Positions 57,287 to 64,000 of a DNA stretch of 64,000 bases are shown here, piece after piece. Where the stretch lies: assembly GCA_000403215.2 (NCBI GenBank), contig KE159527.1, positions 143,876 to 207,875 of the forward strand. Reading direction: 5' to 3'. The position numbers and the translations under genes are program-made. The DNA is from Lachnospiraceae bacterium A4 (GTDB lineage: Bacteria > Bacillota > Clostridia > Lachnospirales > Lachnospiraceae). The notes beneath the pieces are model-generated. The model did no database searches and was not told the origin of the DNA. It saw only the letters and a program-made list of their open reading frames with translations. Numbering within the stretch: the first letter of the stretch is position 1; each line of letters opens with the position of its first letter.

Positions 57287-57643
57287 TCAAAGCTCCTCCA
57301 TTATTTCATTCGACAATCGTTTTATCTGCTCATCATCTGTAAGCTGGTTAATCTGTTGAATATTTTGCTTGATCTTGGAGAACTTTTCCACCAGACGAAG
57401 TTTTGTCTCATATTCCACTAATATCTTGTCGCACCGCCTGATCTGGTCATGTACACCCTGACGGCTGATTCCCTGCTCGTCAGCAATCTCACTCAAGGAC
57501 AAATCATGAAAGAACGCATCCTCATACAGCTTCTTCTGATGCGGTGTCAGCAGATCTCCATAAAAGTCATAAAGCATCCCCTTATATTCCCGTTTTTTCA
57601 GTCCATTTACTGCATTTTCTGCTGCCAAATTCCCTGTTTCCAT
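57287..57643 (-). CDS. ylxM: YlxM/p13-like DNA-binding protein
   Basis: A 118-residue HTH protein of the UPF0122 family. The sigma-70 region 4-like HTH is LYDFYGDLLTPHQKKLYEDA with LSLSEIADEQGISRQGVHDQ. It is always near ffh and has been linked to SRP function, without a settled mechanism. The start at 57643 follows GGAGGAAG. A good sigma-A promoter sits 38 bases upstream. Confidence 0.93.
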   Translation of the reverse strand: METGNLAAENAVNGLKKREYKGMLYDFYGDLLTPHQKKLYEDAFFHDLSLSEIADEQGISRQGVHDQIRRCDKILVEYETKLRLVEKFSKIKQNIQQINQLTDDEQIKRLSNEIMEEL

Positions 57644-57680
57644 GCTACTTCCTCCAATATGATTGTTATGCGACTTTATT

Positions 57681-57709
57681 AGATTACTACAAAAGATGGC
57701 GGGTGTCAA
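57681..57709 (-). promoter_or_regulatory. Sigma-A promoter for ylxM-ffh-rpsP-khpA
   Basis: Minus-strand TTGACA (57704-57709), 17-base spacer, TAATCT (57681-57686). It lies between the end of the lipid cluster and ylxM. Confidence 0.8.
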
Positions 57710-57727
57710 GCATTTTTTCTTTACGGA

Positions 57728-58480
57728 TTATGTCTGATGAATAAACGATGAACTGTAAAATCTGCCAATCTCCATGGATACCCTGATGTAATCCTCCTCA
57801 TTGTCAATCTCATCTATGTAGTGTGGCTTATATGACATCCCAAAGATGTTCATGTCAGATGCGACCTCATTTAGCGCCTCCTCTGCATATACCTGATTTT
57901 TTCCTGCTTCCACATACAAGACAACCCTGTCCCGCCAGATCTGGACGGCATCAGCTCCAAGCTTATACATCGGCTGAAACGCGTAGCAGTCCGTACCAAA
58001 TATCTGCACGGACACTTTTTTCAATATTCCATCACAAAACTGTGCCTTGAAATCTTTTCGCGGCAGAATTTTATCCTCGTGAAAGAGGCAGAGCGACCTC
58101 GTCTGATCAGACAGCATCTCCCGCACCAGATTTTCGTTAAACACAAGATCCCCGTGCAAAAGCAGCAGCTCTGTATCCAGATAAGCCCTCGCCAGATACA
58201 TCGAGACGATATAATTGGTCGTCCGATACTGCGGATTGGGCACAAAAATAAAGCGCAGACCGGGGTTGCGCCGCTGGCACGCTGCCGCCTGCGACTCGAT
58301 CTGCTCCGCAAACGGCCCTGTCGTGACAACAAACTCATCGACACCGCACGCGCCTAAAATCCTGATCTGGCGGGCAAAAATAGTCTCCCCGTTATAAAGC
58401 TTTGTCATGCACTTGGGCTGCAGACGGGTGCCCTGCCCCATGCGGCTTCCCATTCCCGAATTAAATATGACAGCCCGCAT
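57728..58480 (-). CDS. Sugar/alcohol-phosphate nucleotidyltransferase, phosphocholine cytidylyltransferase-like
   Basis: A 250-residue GT-A type nucleotidyltransferase. The start AVIFNSGMGSRMGQGTRLQP is the nucleotide loop (GxGxR) followed by the PK of QPKCMTKL; LLLHGDLVFNENLVREML carries the metal-binding Asp. Members of this group (LicC-like) make CDP-choline or similar CDP-alcohols from CTP. Last gene of the lipid operon, overlapping the upstream gene by 20 bases. Together with the CDP-alcohol phosphotransferase two genes upstream this suggests it makes the CDP-activated head group. Substrate not known. Confidence 0.82.
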   Translation of the reverse strand: MRAVIFNSGMGSRMGQGTRLQPKCMTKLYNGETIFARQIRILGACGVDEFVVTTGPFAEQIESQAAACQRRNPGLRFIFVPNPQYRTTNYIVSMYLARAYLDTELLLLHGDLVFNENLVREMLSDQTRSLCLFHEDKILPRKDFKAQFCDGILKKVSVQIFGTDCYAFQPMYKLGADAVQIWRDRVVLYVEAGKNQVYAEEALNEVASDMNIFGMSYKPHYIDEIDNEEDYIRVSMEIGRFYSSSFIHQT

Positions 58481-59177
58481 CACGGCCTCCTTTCCTGATT
58501 CTGCTCAGCAACCTCTTGTTGAGGCGCAAAAACAGCCTGATATTCTCCCTCAGTGAAACTCTGTCCATATACCCCGGCGGCGTCTGTGCACCCCTGTCAG
58601 AAGTACACCTTCCAAAAATCGGATTGCAGTAACTCCTGTCAGAGAAATACCGCTCCGTATATAGATACGGTGTCAGCAATGCATCAAGCGCCCGAATATC
58701 ATATCGGTAATACGGTCTTGCGAGCCGGACTGCCCCGCTCAGCTCCACGACTTTCCCCACAAAGGACATGCAGTTGTGCGCGCCATCGATCACAAATCCG
58801 TGCAACACAGGCATCGTAACCATGGAGTACAGATTAAACAGATATTTGTCCTGCTGCCGTTCCACATGCCTTAGAAAATGGTAAACCTCTCTCTTTGCGC
58901 GCAGGTCTATTGGCAGCCTGAAAACCTTAAGCTTCACCCTGTCATGCGTGCCAAAGCAGTAACAGCCGCGCGTCTCATGCATAAAACCCGCATCGAACGG
59001 CGCATAGTGCCGCCTCCGCGAAAACGTGATAAAATCCTCAAAATGGTCATCCTTACAGACTGCGATGTGCGAGTACTCATATCCCCCAGACAAAACACGC
59101 GACACCTTTCCCAGCCCCGTGTGAGCTTTTACCAGCACGATGTAAATAAAATCATTTTTTATCGCATTCGTTGTCAT
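58461..59177 (-). CDS. Permuted papain-like (NlpC/P60, YiiX/LRAT-like) protein
   Basis: A 238-residue protein with a circularly permuted papain pattern: His37 in GGYEYSHIAV precedes Cys136 in GAHNCMSFVGKVV. The NCxxFV form recalls LRAT/HRASLS and YiiX/YebB families, which act on acyl esters or amides in lipids or peptides. An acidic residue for the third catalytic position may be in FEDFITF. The start is ATG 59177, 10 bases after GGAGG; GTG 59183 is closer. In an operon of phospholipid genes, an acyltransferase, lipase or amidase role is inferred. No signal peptide is seen. Confidence 0.65.
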   Translation of the reverse strand: MTTNAIKNDFIYIVLVKAHTGLGKVSRVLSGGYEYSHIAVCKDDHFEDFITFSRRRHYAPFDAGFMHETRGCYCFGTHDRVKLKVFRLPIDLRAKREVYHFLRHVERQQDKYLFNLYSMVTMPVLHGFVIDGAHNCMSFVGKVVELSGAVRLARPYYRYDIRALDALLTPYLYTERYFSDRSYCNPIFGRCTSDRGAQTPPGYMDRVSLRENIRLFLRLNKRLLSRIRKGGRDAGCHI

Positions 59178-59217
59178 ATTCACTCAGCCTCCAAAAGCAA
59201 TCGCTTTCTATACAAAA

Positions 59218-59880
59218 TCATTTCTCATCGTATTTCTTGTCACAGTTCCTTAGCCTTCGAAATAATTGTACCTGTAATCTTATCATTTCATAATACATCA
59301 GTGCCCCGCCCGCCAGGACAACGAAGTCTGCCAGATTGTATGTAAATCCATAAAACTCGATACCCGCCCCGCGGCGACAGACGATTCCCATGATGCAGAT
59401 CAAGGCAAAAAACAGGTGTGTTTCAATTGGCCCAAGCCTCGGAAACAAAAATTCGTCCAGATGCAGGATATAATTCATGGCTGTAAACATCAACAGCGCA
59501 TACACCGGCACCATCAAAATCGCGACATGGAAATGAATCACCCCCGTAAATGCGAGCGCGATGATCAGATACGTGATGTGCAGGATATCTGTCAGCAGGT
59601 CAAAGTACCCACCCGCCTTAGAACTCATATTCCTCGTCCTCGCCACATACCCGTCCAGGTCGTCACAGACCAGATGACACGCAAGTCCGCAGATCGTTCC
59701 GATGAGAAACCACCTGTTCAGCCCGGACAGCGCGGCACAGACAATGCCCGCAAGCCCGCCTAATGCCCCGGCCAGCGTGATCTGGTTTGGCGTCACACGC
59801 GCCGGAATCCGCTCCCCGATCGTCCTGTAGAGAAATTTCTGTACACGCGTTTCCAGTCTGCTCGGTATAATCTTCTTCAT
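59218..59880 (-). CDS. CDP-alcohol phosphatidyltransferase
   Basis: A 220-residue membrane enzyme with the complete family motif DGYVARTRNMSSKAGGYFDL followed by LTD, i.e. DGx2ARx8Gx3Dx3D, starting near residue 82. Five to six hydrophobic helices follow. These enzymes join a CDP-activated alcohol to a second alcohol to make phospholipids. The start is ATG 59880 after AAGGGA; the ATG at 59904 has no site. It lies between the radical SAM and papain-like genes. The head group is unknown; PgsA/PssA-type alternatives are possible but the neighbours argue for a specialised lipid. Confidence 0.9.
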   Translation of the reverse strand: MKKIIPSRLETRVQKFLYRTIGERIPARVTPNQITLAGALGGLAGIVCAALSGLNRWFLIGTICGLACHLVCDDLDGYVARTRNMSSKAGGYFDLLTDILHITYLIIALAFTGVIHFHVAILMVPVYALLMFTAMNYILHLDEFLFPRLGPIETHLFFALICIMGIVCRRGAGIEFYGFTYNLADFVVLAGGALMYYEMIRLQVQLFRRLRNCDKKYDEK

Positions 59881-59907
59881 TGCTTTCCCTTCTTTCGATA
59901 TCATATG

Positions 59908-61281
59908 TTATTCATCGTCATTGCGGCGTTTCCTGTGAAGCATATTTGCCACAAACGACCTGATATAATCCCCGTAATCAATAAAATCGTACACCCCCTC
60001 CCGCTTCGCTTTGAGAAAGAGACGTATGAGCAATATATAATAATGAAAGTAAAAGCTTCTCACACTCATATGCTCCGGCCGGGCTACAAGGTGGAGATAG
60101 TCAAAATGGGAGGGATTGTCCGTGATCATCCTGTCGCTGTATCGCTCGTAGGTCGGTGTGCACAGTTCCGGCGTAAAGATGGACAGCGCCACATGCCGCA
60201 CCTGATGCTCCACAATCCACTGGTAAAGCGCCCTGAAATCCTTGGCGCGAAATCCCAAATCGATGATAAACATTCCCATAATGTGGATTCCCAGCTCATT
60301 ACAGGTCAAAATACTCTGTATATTGTCGTCTATATCCGAGTGCTTCTCATAACGCTCCAGGTAGCAATCCTCAATCGCCTCAAGTCCCACAAGAACATAG
60401 TATAACCCGATATCCCTGAGCTTTTTCATCATGTCGGGATTGCGGGCAATATAATCCGCCCTTCCATAACAGATGTATTTTTTATGAATCCCGCGCCTTC
60501 TGACCTCTTTCACAAACCGGTTCAGCCTGTCCGTGTCATACAGGAAATCATCGTCCGCAATATAGATATTCTCTGCTTTGATCTGCGCGATTTCGTCCAC
60601 CACATCGTCGATATCGCGGCTGCTTAACTGTCCCATATTCATCCTGTTCCTGTGGCAGAATGAACATCTGTATGGACAGCCATAGGCAGTCCGCACCCAA
60701 GCGGCATGACCAAGCTCAAGATACTGATATCGGTGTAGGAAAGAGTCAAAATAGCTTCTGTCCGGACTTGGCAGGCGTCTGATGTCAAACGGTTCCCCTG
60801 CCTGATAATGCCATGTTCCCTCCAACTGATAGCATACCCCCGCCATCTGCGCCAGTGCCTCCTTCTTGTGATACACCGCATAGTTCACGATATCCAGAAG
60901 TCTGTAGATGTCAAATGTAGTCAGGATAAAATCCACGTAAGGCCGGTACATGCGCTCATAACAAAGCTGCGCGTGCAGCCCTCCGAGTATTGTCACCGCA
61001 CCGCACTCCTTCGCGTACTGACAGTACTCCAGCATAAAATTTTCCTGCCGCGCCCTGCCGCATATGTACACGACATCGGCCTCTGTCTCCTGAATCGCAG
61101 GCATTGCGCCAAACGTCTCTACCTGACCATCATATAACACAACTTCATGCCCCTCTTTTTTCAGCAGGGCGGATATGTACTCAAGCTCCAGACATTCATT
61201 CTCGATAACACCAACGAAATTGTACCGCGTCCTCGATATTTCCGGGTGGATTAGCAAAAACGTAAGCTTATGCCGTTTCAT
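59908..61281 (-). CDS. B12-binding-type radical SAM protein
   Basis: A 457-residue protein. The N-terminal 140 residues look like a cobalamin-binding Rossmann domain (HEVVLYDGQVETFG, VVYICGRARQEN, VTILGGLHAQL). The radical SAM core has CPYRCSFC with Cys202, Cys206 and Cys209, followed by IYIADDDFLYD and LEAIEDCYLERYEKHSD. This class does methylations, cyclisations or C-C bond formation on unactivated carbons. It overlaps the acyl ligase gene by 14 bases. In this operon it may modify an acyl chain or head group; not shown. Confidence 0.88.
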   Translation of the reverse strand: MKRHKLTFLLIHPEISRTRYNFVGVIENECLELEYISALLKKEGHEVVLYDGQVETFGAMPAIQETEADVVYICGRARQENFMLEYCQYAKECGAVTILGGLHAQLCYERMYRPYVDFILTTFDIYRLLDIVNYAVYHKKEALAQMAGVCYQLEGTWHYQAGEPFDIRRLPSPDRSYFDSFLHRYQYLELGHAAWVRTAYGCPYRCSFCHRNRMNMGQLSSRDIDDVVDEIAQIKAENIYIADDDFLYDTDRLNRFVKEVRRRGIHKKYICYGRADYIARNPDMMKKLRDIGLYYVLVGLEAIEDCYLERYEKHSDIDDNIQSILTCNELGIHIMGMFIIDLGFRAKDFRALYQWIVEHQVRHVALSIFTPELCTPTYERYSDRMITDNPSHFDYLHLVARPEHMSVRSFYFHYYILLIRLFLKAKREGVYDFIDYGDYIRSFVANMLHRKRRNDDE

Positions 61282-63052
61282 CAGACCTGTCCTCCTTTGT
61301 CAGCTCATTGTACGCCACCTTGCCCACCAGTGTTCTGGGCAGTTCCTCTAATACCTCATATGCATACGGCCACGAGTATTTTGCGAGATTTTTCTCACAG
61401 TGCTCCCGGATCTCCTGTAGCAGCTCCGCCCGCTTTTCTGCGTCCTGTACATTGTCCTTTGGCACGATAAATGCCTTTGCCACCTGTACCTTATAAGGGT
61501 GGCTGATGCCGACGACGCAGGATGTCAGCACCTTCTCATGCGAATCGATCACACTCTCGATATACTGCGGATACAGGCAGTAGCCCGAACTGACGATCAG
61601 TCTCTTGAGCCTCTGCCTGAAATAGACAAAACCGTCGGAATCCATACTTCCCAGGTCGCCTGTGTGAAGCCACATCCTGCCGTCCTCATGTCTCTGGAGC
61701 ACCTTGTCCGTCTCCTCTTGGTCATTCAGGTATCCTTTCATGACAGTCAGACCACTCAGGACGATCTCGCCCTCCTCGTCATAGGGCACTTCCTCGTGTG
61801 TCTGCGGCTTTACAATCTTGTAATATGTATCGGGATAGGGAATGCCGATGCTCCCCTTCCTGTATCCGTGCAGCGGCGTGAGACAGCTCCCCGTCACACA
61901 CTCTGTCAGCCCGTAACCCTCCCTGATCTGCGCGTTTGAACCATGCTGCCGCAGAAACTCGTCCACCTTCTGTTTTAATGCGACAGACAGCGAATCCCCG
62001 CCTGATATGACGCATTTTAGAAAGGAAAGGTCGTATCCTTCAAGCGAACTGCTCCTCAACAGCGCCTCATACAGAGTTGGCACGCCCGCTATGATATTGG
62101 GCTTATACTTTCTGAGCAGCCTGGCACAATGCCCCGCGTCAAATCCGGGCAACAAAATATCCATGCAACCCGCGCACAGCGCCGTATGAATGCAGATTCC
62201 AAGTCCAAACCCGTGAAATATGGGCATGATGGCAAGAAGGCGGTCTCCAGGTTTCAGGCAGGCGCACATCTCCTCTCCCTGCATTGCTAGCGCGTTGAAA
62301 TTCAGGTTGGTAAGCTCGATTCCCTTGGGAGAGCCTGTCGTGCCACCGCTGTAAAGAATTGCCGCCACATCGTCTCCCTTGCTTCGGCGCCCTGTGTCAC
62401 TGAGGTTCCCCGCGCCCTTTCGTCCCATCGCCATAAATTGCTTCCAGGGCAGACAGCCTGACACAGATTTCGCAAGCCTGCCTTTTGTCAGATATTTCAT
62501 CCAAAATAGGCAGCCTGGCACGGATTTCGCACGTCTGCCTTTTGTCAGATAATAGCCGAATTTCATATGAAATGGCATGGAATCCGCCACCGACACCAGA
62601 ATACACTGCCTGAGTCCCGTCTCTTTCATAACCTCGCGAAGCTTTGGAAGGCACAGATCGACAGCCACAATATATTCACTCTCCGAGACCGTCACATAAT
62701 GGCGGATCTCCACTGCCGCCGACAGCGGATGGATCATGTTCGCCACAACCCCGATCTTATTCAACGCGTAGAAGCTTATGACAGCCTCCGGCGTGTTCGG
62801 CATACAGATGCTCACTCTGTCGCCGCGCCGCACGCCAAGCCGCAAAAAGGCGTCCGCGCAGGTTTGGATGTCCCTGTGCAGCTGCGCGTAAGTCGCCTTT
62901 CTCCCAAAATATTCATAACAGTAGTTATTCTTAAACAGCACCGTTCTGCGCTCCATAAACTCATACAATGACATCTCCCGCGGATATTCAAGATGCGCGC
63001 TGACGCCCTCGTAAAAAGCATACCACGGTGTCTTAATCTGATTTGTCTGCAT
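61268..63052 (-). CDS. AMP-dependent acyl-CoA/ACP ligase
   Basis: A 594-residue class I adenylate-forming enzyme. Motifs in order: LYSGGTTGSPKGIEL (P-loop), REGYGLTECV, and LHTGDLGSMDSDGFVYFRQR, ending with the C-terminal Lys region RTLVGKVAYNEL. It activates a carboxylic acid, likely a fatty acid, as acyl-AMP and transfers it to CoA or ACP. A 57-base in-frame tandem duplication near 62454-62550 repeats an LTKGRRAKSV-like 19-residue unit in a surface loop before the P-loop. It lies 2 bases after the acyltransferase gene. Confidence 0.9.
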   Translation of the reverse strand: MQTNQIKTPWYAFYEGVSAHLEYPREMSLYEFMERRTVLFKNNYCYEYFGRKATYAQLHRDIQTCADAFLRLGVRRGDRVSICMPNTPEAVISFYALNKIGVVANMIHPLSAAVEIRHYVTVSESEYIVAVDLCLPKLREVMKETGLRQCILVSVADSMPFHMKFGYYLTKGRRAKSVPGCLFWMKYLTKGRLAKSVSGCLPWKQFMAMGRKGAGNLSDTGRRSKGDDVAAILYSGGTTGSPKGIELTNLNFNALAMQGEEMCACLKPGDRLLAIMPIFHGFGLGICIHTALCAGCMDILLPGFDAGHCARLLRKYKPNIIAGVPTLYEALLRSSSLEGYDLSFLKCVISGGDSLSVALKQKVDEFLRQHGSNAQIREGYGLTECVTGSCLTPLHGYRKGSIGIPYPDTYYKIVKPQTHEEVPYDEEGEIVLSGLTVMKGYLNDQEETDKVLQRHEDGRMWLHTGDLGSMDSDGFVYFRQRLKRLIVSSGYCLYPQYIESVIDSHEKVLTSCVVGISHPYKVQVAKAFIVPKDNVQDAEKRAELLQEIREHCEKNLAKYSWPYAYEVLEELPRTLVGKVAYNELTKEDRSDETA

Positions 63053-63054
63053 AT

Positions 63055-63765
63055 TTATTCCCCTATGTATTCCTCTCCTGCGTCAATATCTGCTTTGTCC
63101 GCAGGTTGGTTTTCCATATATTCATCTACTGTAGCAACATCTGCTTTGTCCGCTGGTTGACTCCCCTGTGTATTCATCTCTTGCAGCAGCAGCTCTTTAA
63201 TCGTATTGAAAAGTAACGTATTTGCCTCCTCCACTGTGAGATTTGCCACGTCAAGAGGCTCCCCATATTTTATCTGAAGATTCCTGCTGCGAAACCGGTA
63301 CTCCCCCGTGATCGCATACGGAATGATGCTGCTCTGCGCCCTCTTTGCCATCACGACCGCCCCATATTTGAAGGGCAGCAGAATTTGATCTGTATAATTG
63401 CGCTTTGCCTCCGGCGACACATTGATAATACAGTCGTTTTTAAGATACTCCACCGACTGGTCGAGCGCCGCCGGGTTGTGCGCCGCGTGAAGGTCGACCG
63501 GAATCGTTCCCACACCGCGAAACAGCCAGCCGAAAGCACCATCGTGAAGCTCCTTCTTGGCGAGCGTATGCACCGTCCTGTTCGTACAGCAGTCCACTAA
63601 AATCGGGTCTAGCGCATGCTTGTGATTGCCCGCCAGCACTGCCCTTCCCTCCTTTGGTATGAACGCTTTGTTCACGATCTTAGGGTGGTATACGATCATG
63701 AACAGGGCATAAAAGATCGCCCGAATTATTTTGTATAACAATGGGTTTTTCTGACGGTTGGTCAT
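63055..63765 (-). CDS. 1-acylglycerol-3-phosphate acyltransferase-like (PlsC type)
   Basis: A 236-residue acyltransferase with the Hx4D motif in AGNHKHALDPILVDCC near residues 46-61, followed by GTIPVD and the NVSPEAKR glycerol-phosphate-binding region. It transfers acyl groups to lysophospholipid or a related alcohol. The N-terminus is hydrophobic (AIFYALFMIVYH), so it is membrane-bound. The last 40 residues hold a 17-residue in-frame repeat (QPADKADV and QPADKADI). First gene of the lipid operon, behind a sigma-A promoter. The start follows AAGGAAAGGA. Confidence 0.9.
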   Translation of the reverse strand: MTNRQKNPLLYKIIRAIFYALFMIVYHPKIVNKAFIPKEGRAVLAGNHKHALDPILVDCCTNRTVHTLAKKELHDGAFGWLFRGVGTIPVDLHAAHNPAALDQSVEYLKNDCIINVSPEAKRNYTDQILLPFKYGAVVMAKRAQSSIIPYAITGEYRFRSRNLQIKYGEPLDVANLTVEEANTLLFNTIKELLLQEMNTQGSQPADKADVATVDEYMENQPADKADIDAGEEYIGE

Positions 63766-63852
63766 TTTTGAGTGTCCTTTCCTTATTGTACATTATTTGT
63801 ACATTATTTTCGCCATAAAATGTCTTAAACTGTTTCAGCACAGATATAAGAC

Positions 63853-63881
63853 AGTATACACGATTTTTCCATTGCGCACAA
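63853..63881 (-). promoter_or_regulatory. Sigma-A promoter of the lipid operon
   Basis: Minus-strand TTGTGC (63876-63881), 17-base spacer, TATACT (63853-63858). Between it and the acyltransferase start lies an 11-base direct repeat, AATAATGTACA, near 63785-63812, a possible operator. Confidence 0.65.
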
Positions 63882-63956
63882 TTCATAAATTGCACTATCG
63901 TTACGCCAGGGTTGTTTCACGAAGAATAATTGAAACTAATAGACACGGCATTTTTA

Positions 63957-63996
63957 CGAGGGATATGGAAGCTATACATATTTTCCATATCCCTCG
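63957..63996. other. Perfect 14-base-pair inverted repeat at the right edge
   Basis: CGAGGGATATGGAA (63957-63970) pairs with TTCCATATCCCTCG (63983-63996) around a 12-base loop. No T-run follows on the minus strand, and the plus-strand side runs off the window, so terminator or repeat element cannot be decided. No gene was found in 63882-64000. Confidence 0.7.
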
Positions 63997-64000
63997 ACTT

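Noticed and set aside
1..64000. tRNA, rRNA, tmRNA, SRP RNA and CRISPR arrays
   Set aside because: I looked for cloverleaf ends, GGTTCGAATCC-type T-arms and regular spaced repeats in the gaps and saw none; a covariance search could still find a small RNA.

Overview
The window reads as chromosome of a low-to-mid GC Clostridia-type Firmicute, most likely Lachnospiraceae. The grounds are Bacillus/Clostridium-type gene blocks (ylxM-ffh-rpsP-khpA-rimM-trmD; smc-rnc-acpP-plsX-rpmF-yceD; rplS-rbgA-rnhB-ylqG-ylqH-yraN), strong AGGAGG ribosome binding sites, sigma-A promoters with 17-base spacers, and several AAA/PD-(D/E)XK ATPases typical of gut Lachnospiraceae. No tRNA, rRNA or CRISPR array was seen. 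Nearly all genes lie on the minus strand; the plus strand carries tmcAL, one small secreted-peptide gene, a transposase fragment and a probable antisense RNA.

Layout. 1-2.7 kb: the 5' part of an rsmH-type methyltransferase, an AAA/PD-(D/E)XK ATPase and a SHOCT-like coiled-coil protein. 2.8-22.2 kb: one long minus-strand gene array that starts at a hot-dog thioesterase behind a terminator. In transcription order it reads HEAT-like paralogue, SWIM zinc-finger protein, HepT/MntA toxin-antitoxin, second HEAT-like paralogue, AAA/nuclease ATPase, two damaged genes, third HEAT-like paralogue, MoxR AAA+ ATPase, small protein, DUF5682-like protein, VWA protein, then clpS, clpA and aat. It joins an uncharacterised MoxR/VWA/SWIM module to a complete bacterial N-degron machine, and is the strongest candidate here for an undescribed system. 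22.4-31 kb: AAA/nuclease ATPase, pgeF, yraN, FlhB-like and FliK-like proteins, rnhB, two signal peptidases flanking rbgA, and rplS with its own promoter and structured leader. 31-37.7 kb: smc to yceD.

37.7-43.9 kb is an accessory stretch: an ABC exporter plus MFS pair, a 52-residue secreted peptide, two related HTH regulators that resemble peptide-sensing RRNPP proteins, an IS fragment, and a type I toxin gene with an antisense RNA. A 42-base direct repeat that includes the tmcAL start site brackets the IS fragment and toxin. 43.9-57.7 kb returns to housekeeping genes: tmcAL, PFL/ACT pair, walJ-like MBL protein, a large FtsA-like protein, coaE, polA with an apparently ruined 5'-nuclease domain, an anti-sigma-like protein, trmD, rimM, khpA, rpsP, ffh and ylxM. 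57.7-63.8 kb is a six-gene operon (acyltransferase, acyl ligase, B12-type radical SAM, CDP-alcohol phosphotransferase, permuted papain-like enzyme, cytidylyltransferase-like enzyme) that looks like a pathway for an unusual phospholipid.

All calls come from reading motifs and gene order; no database search was run.
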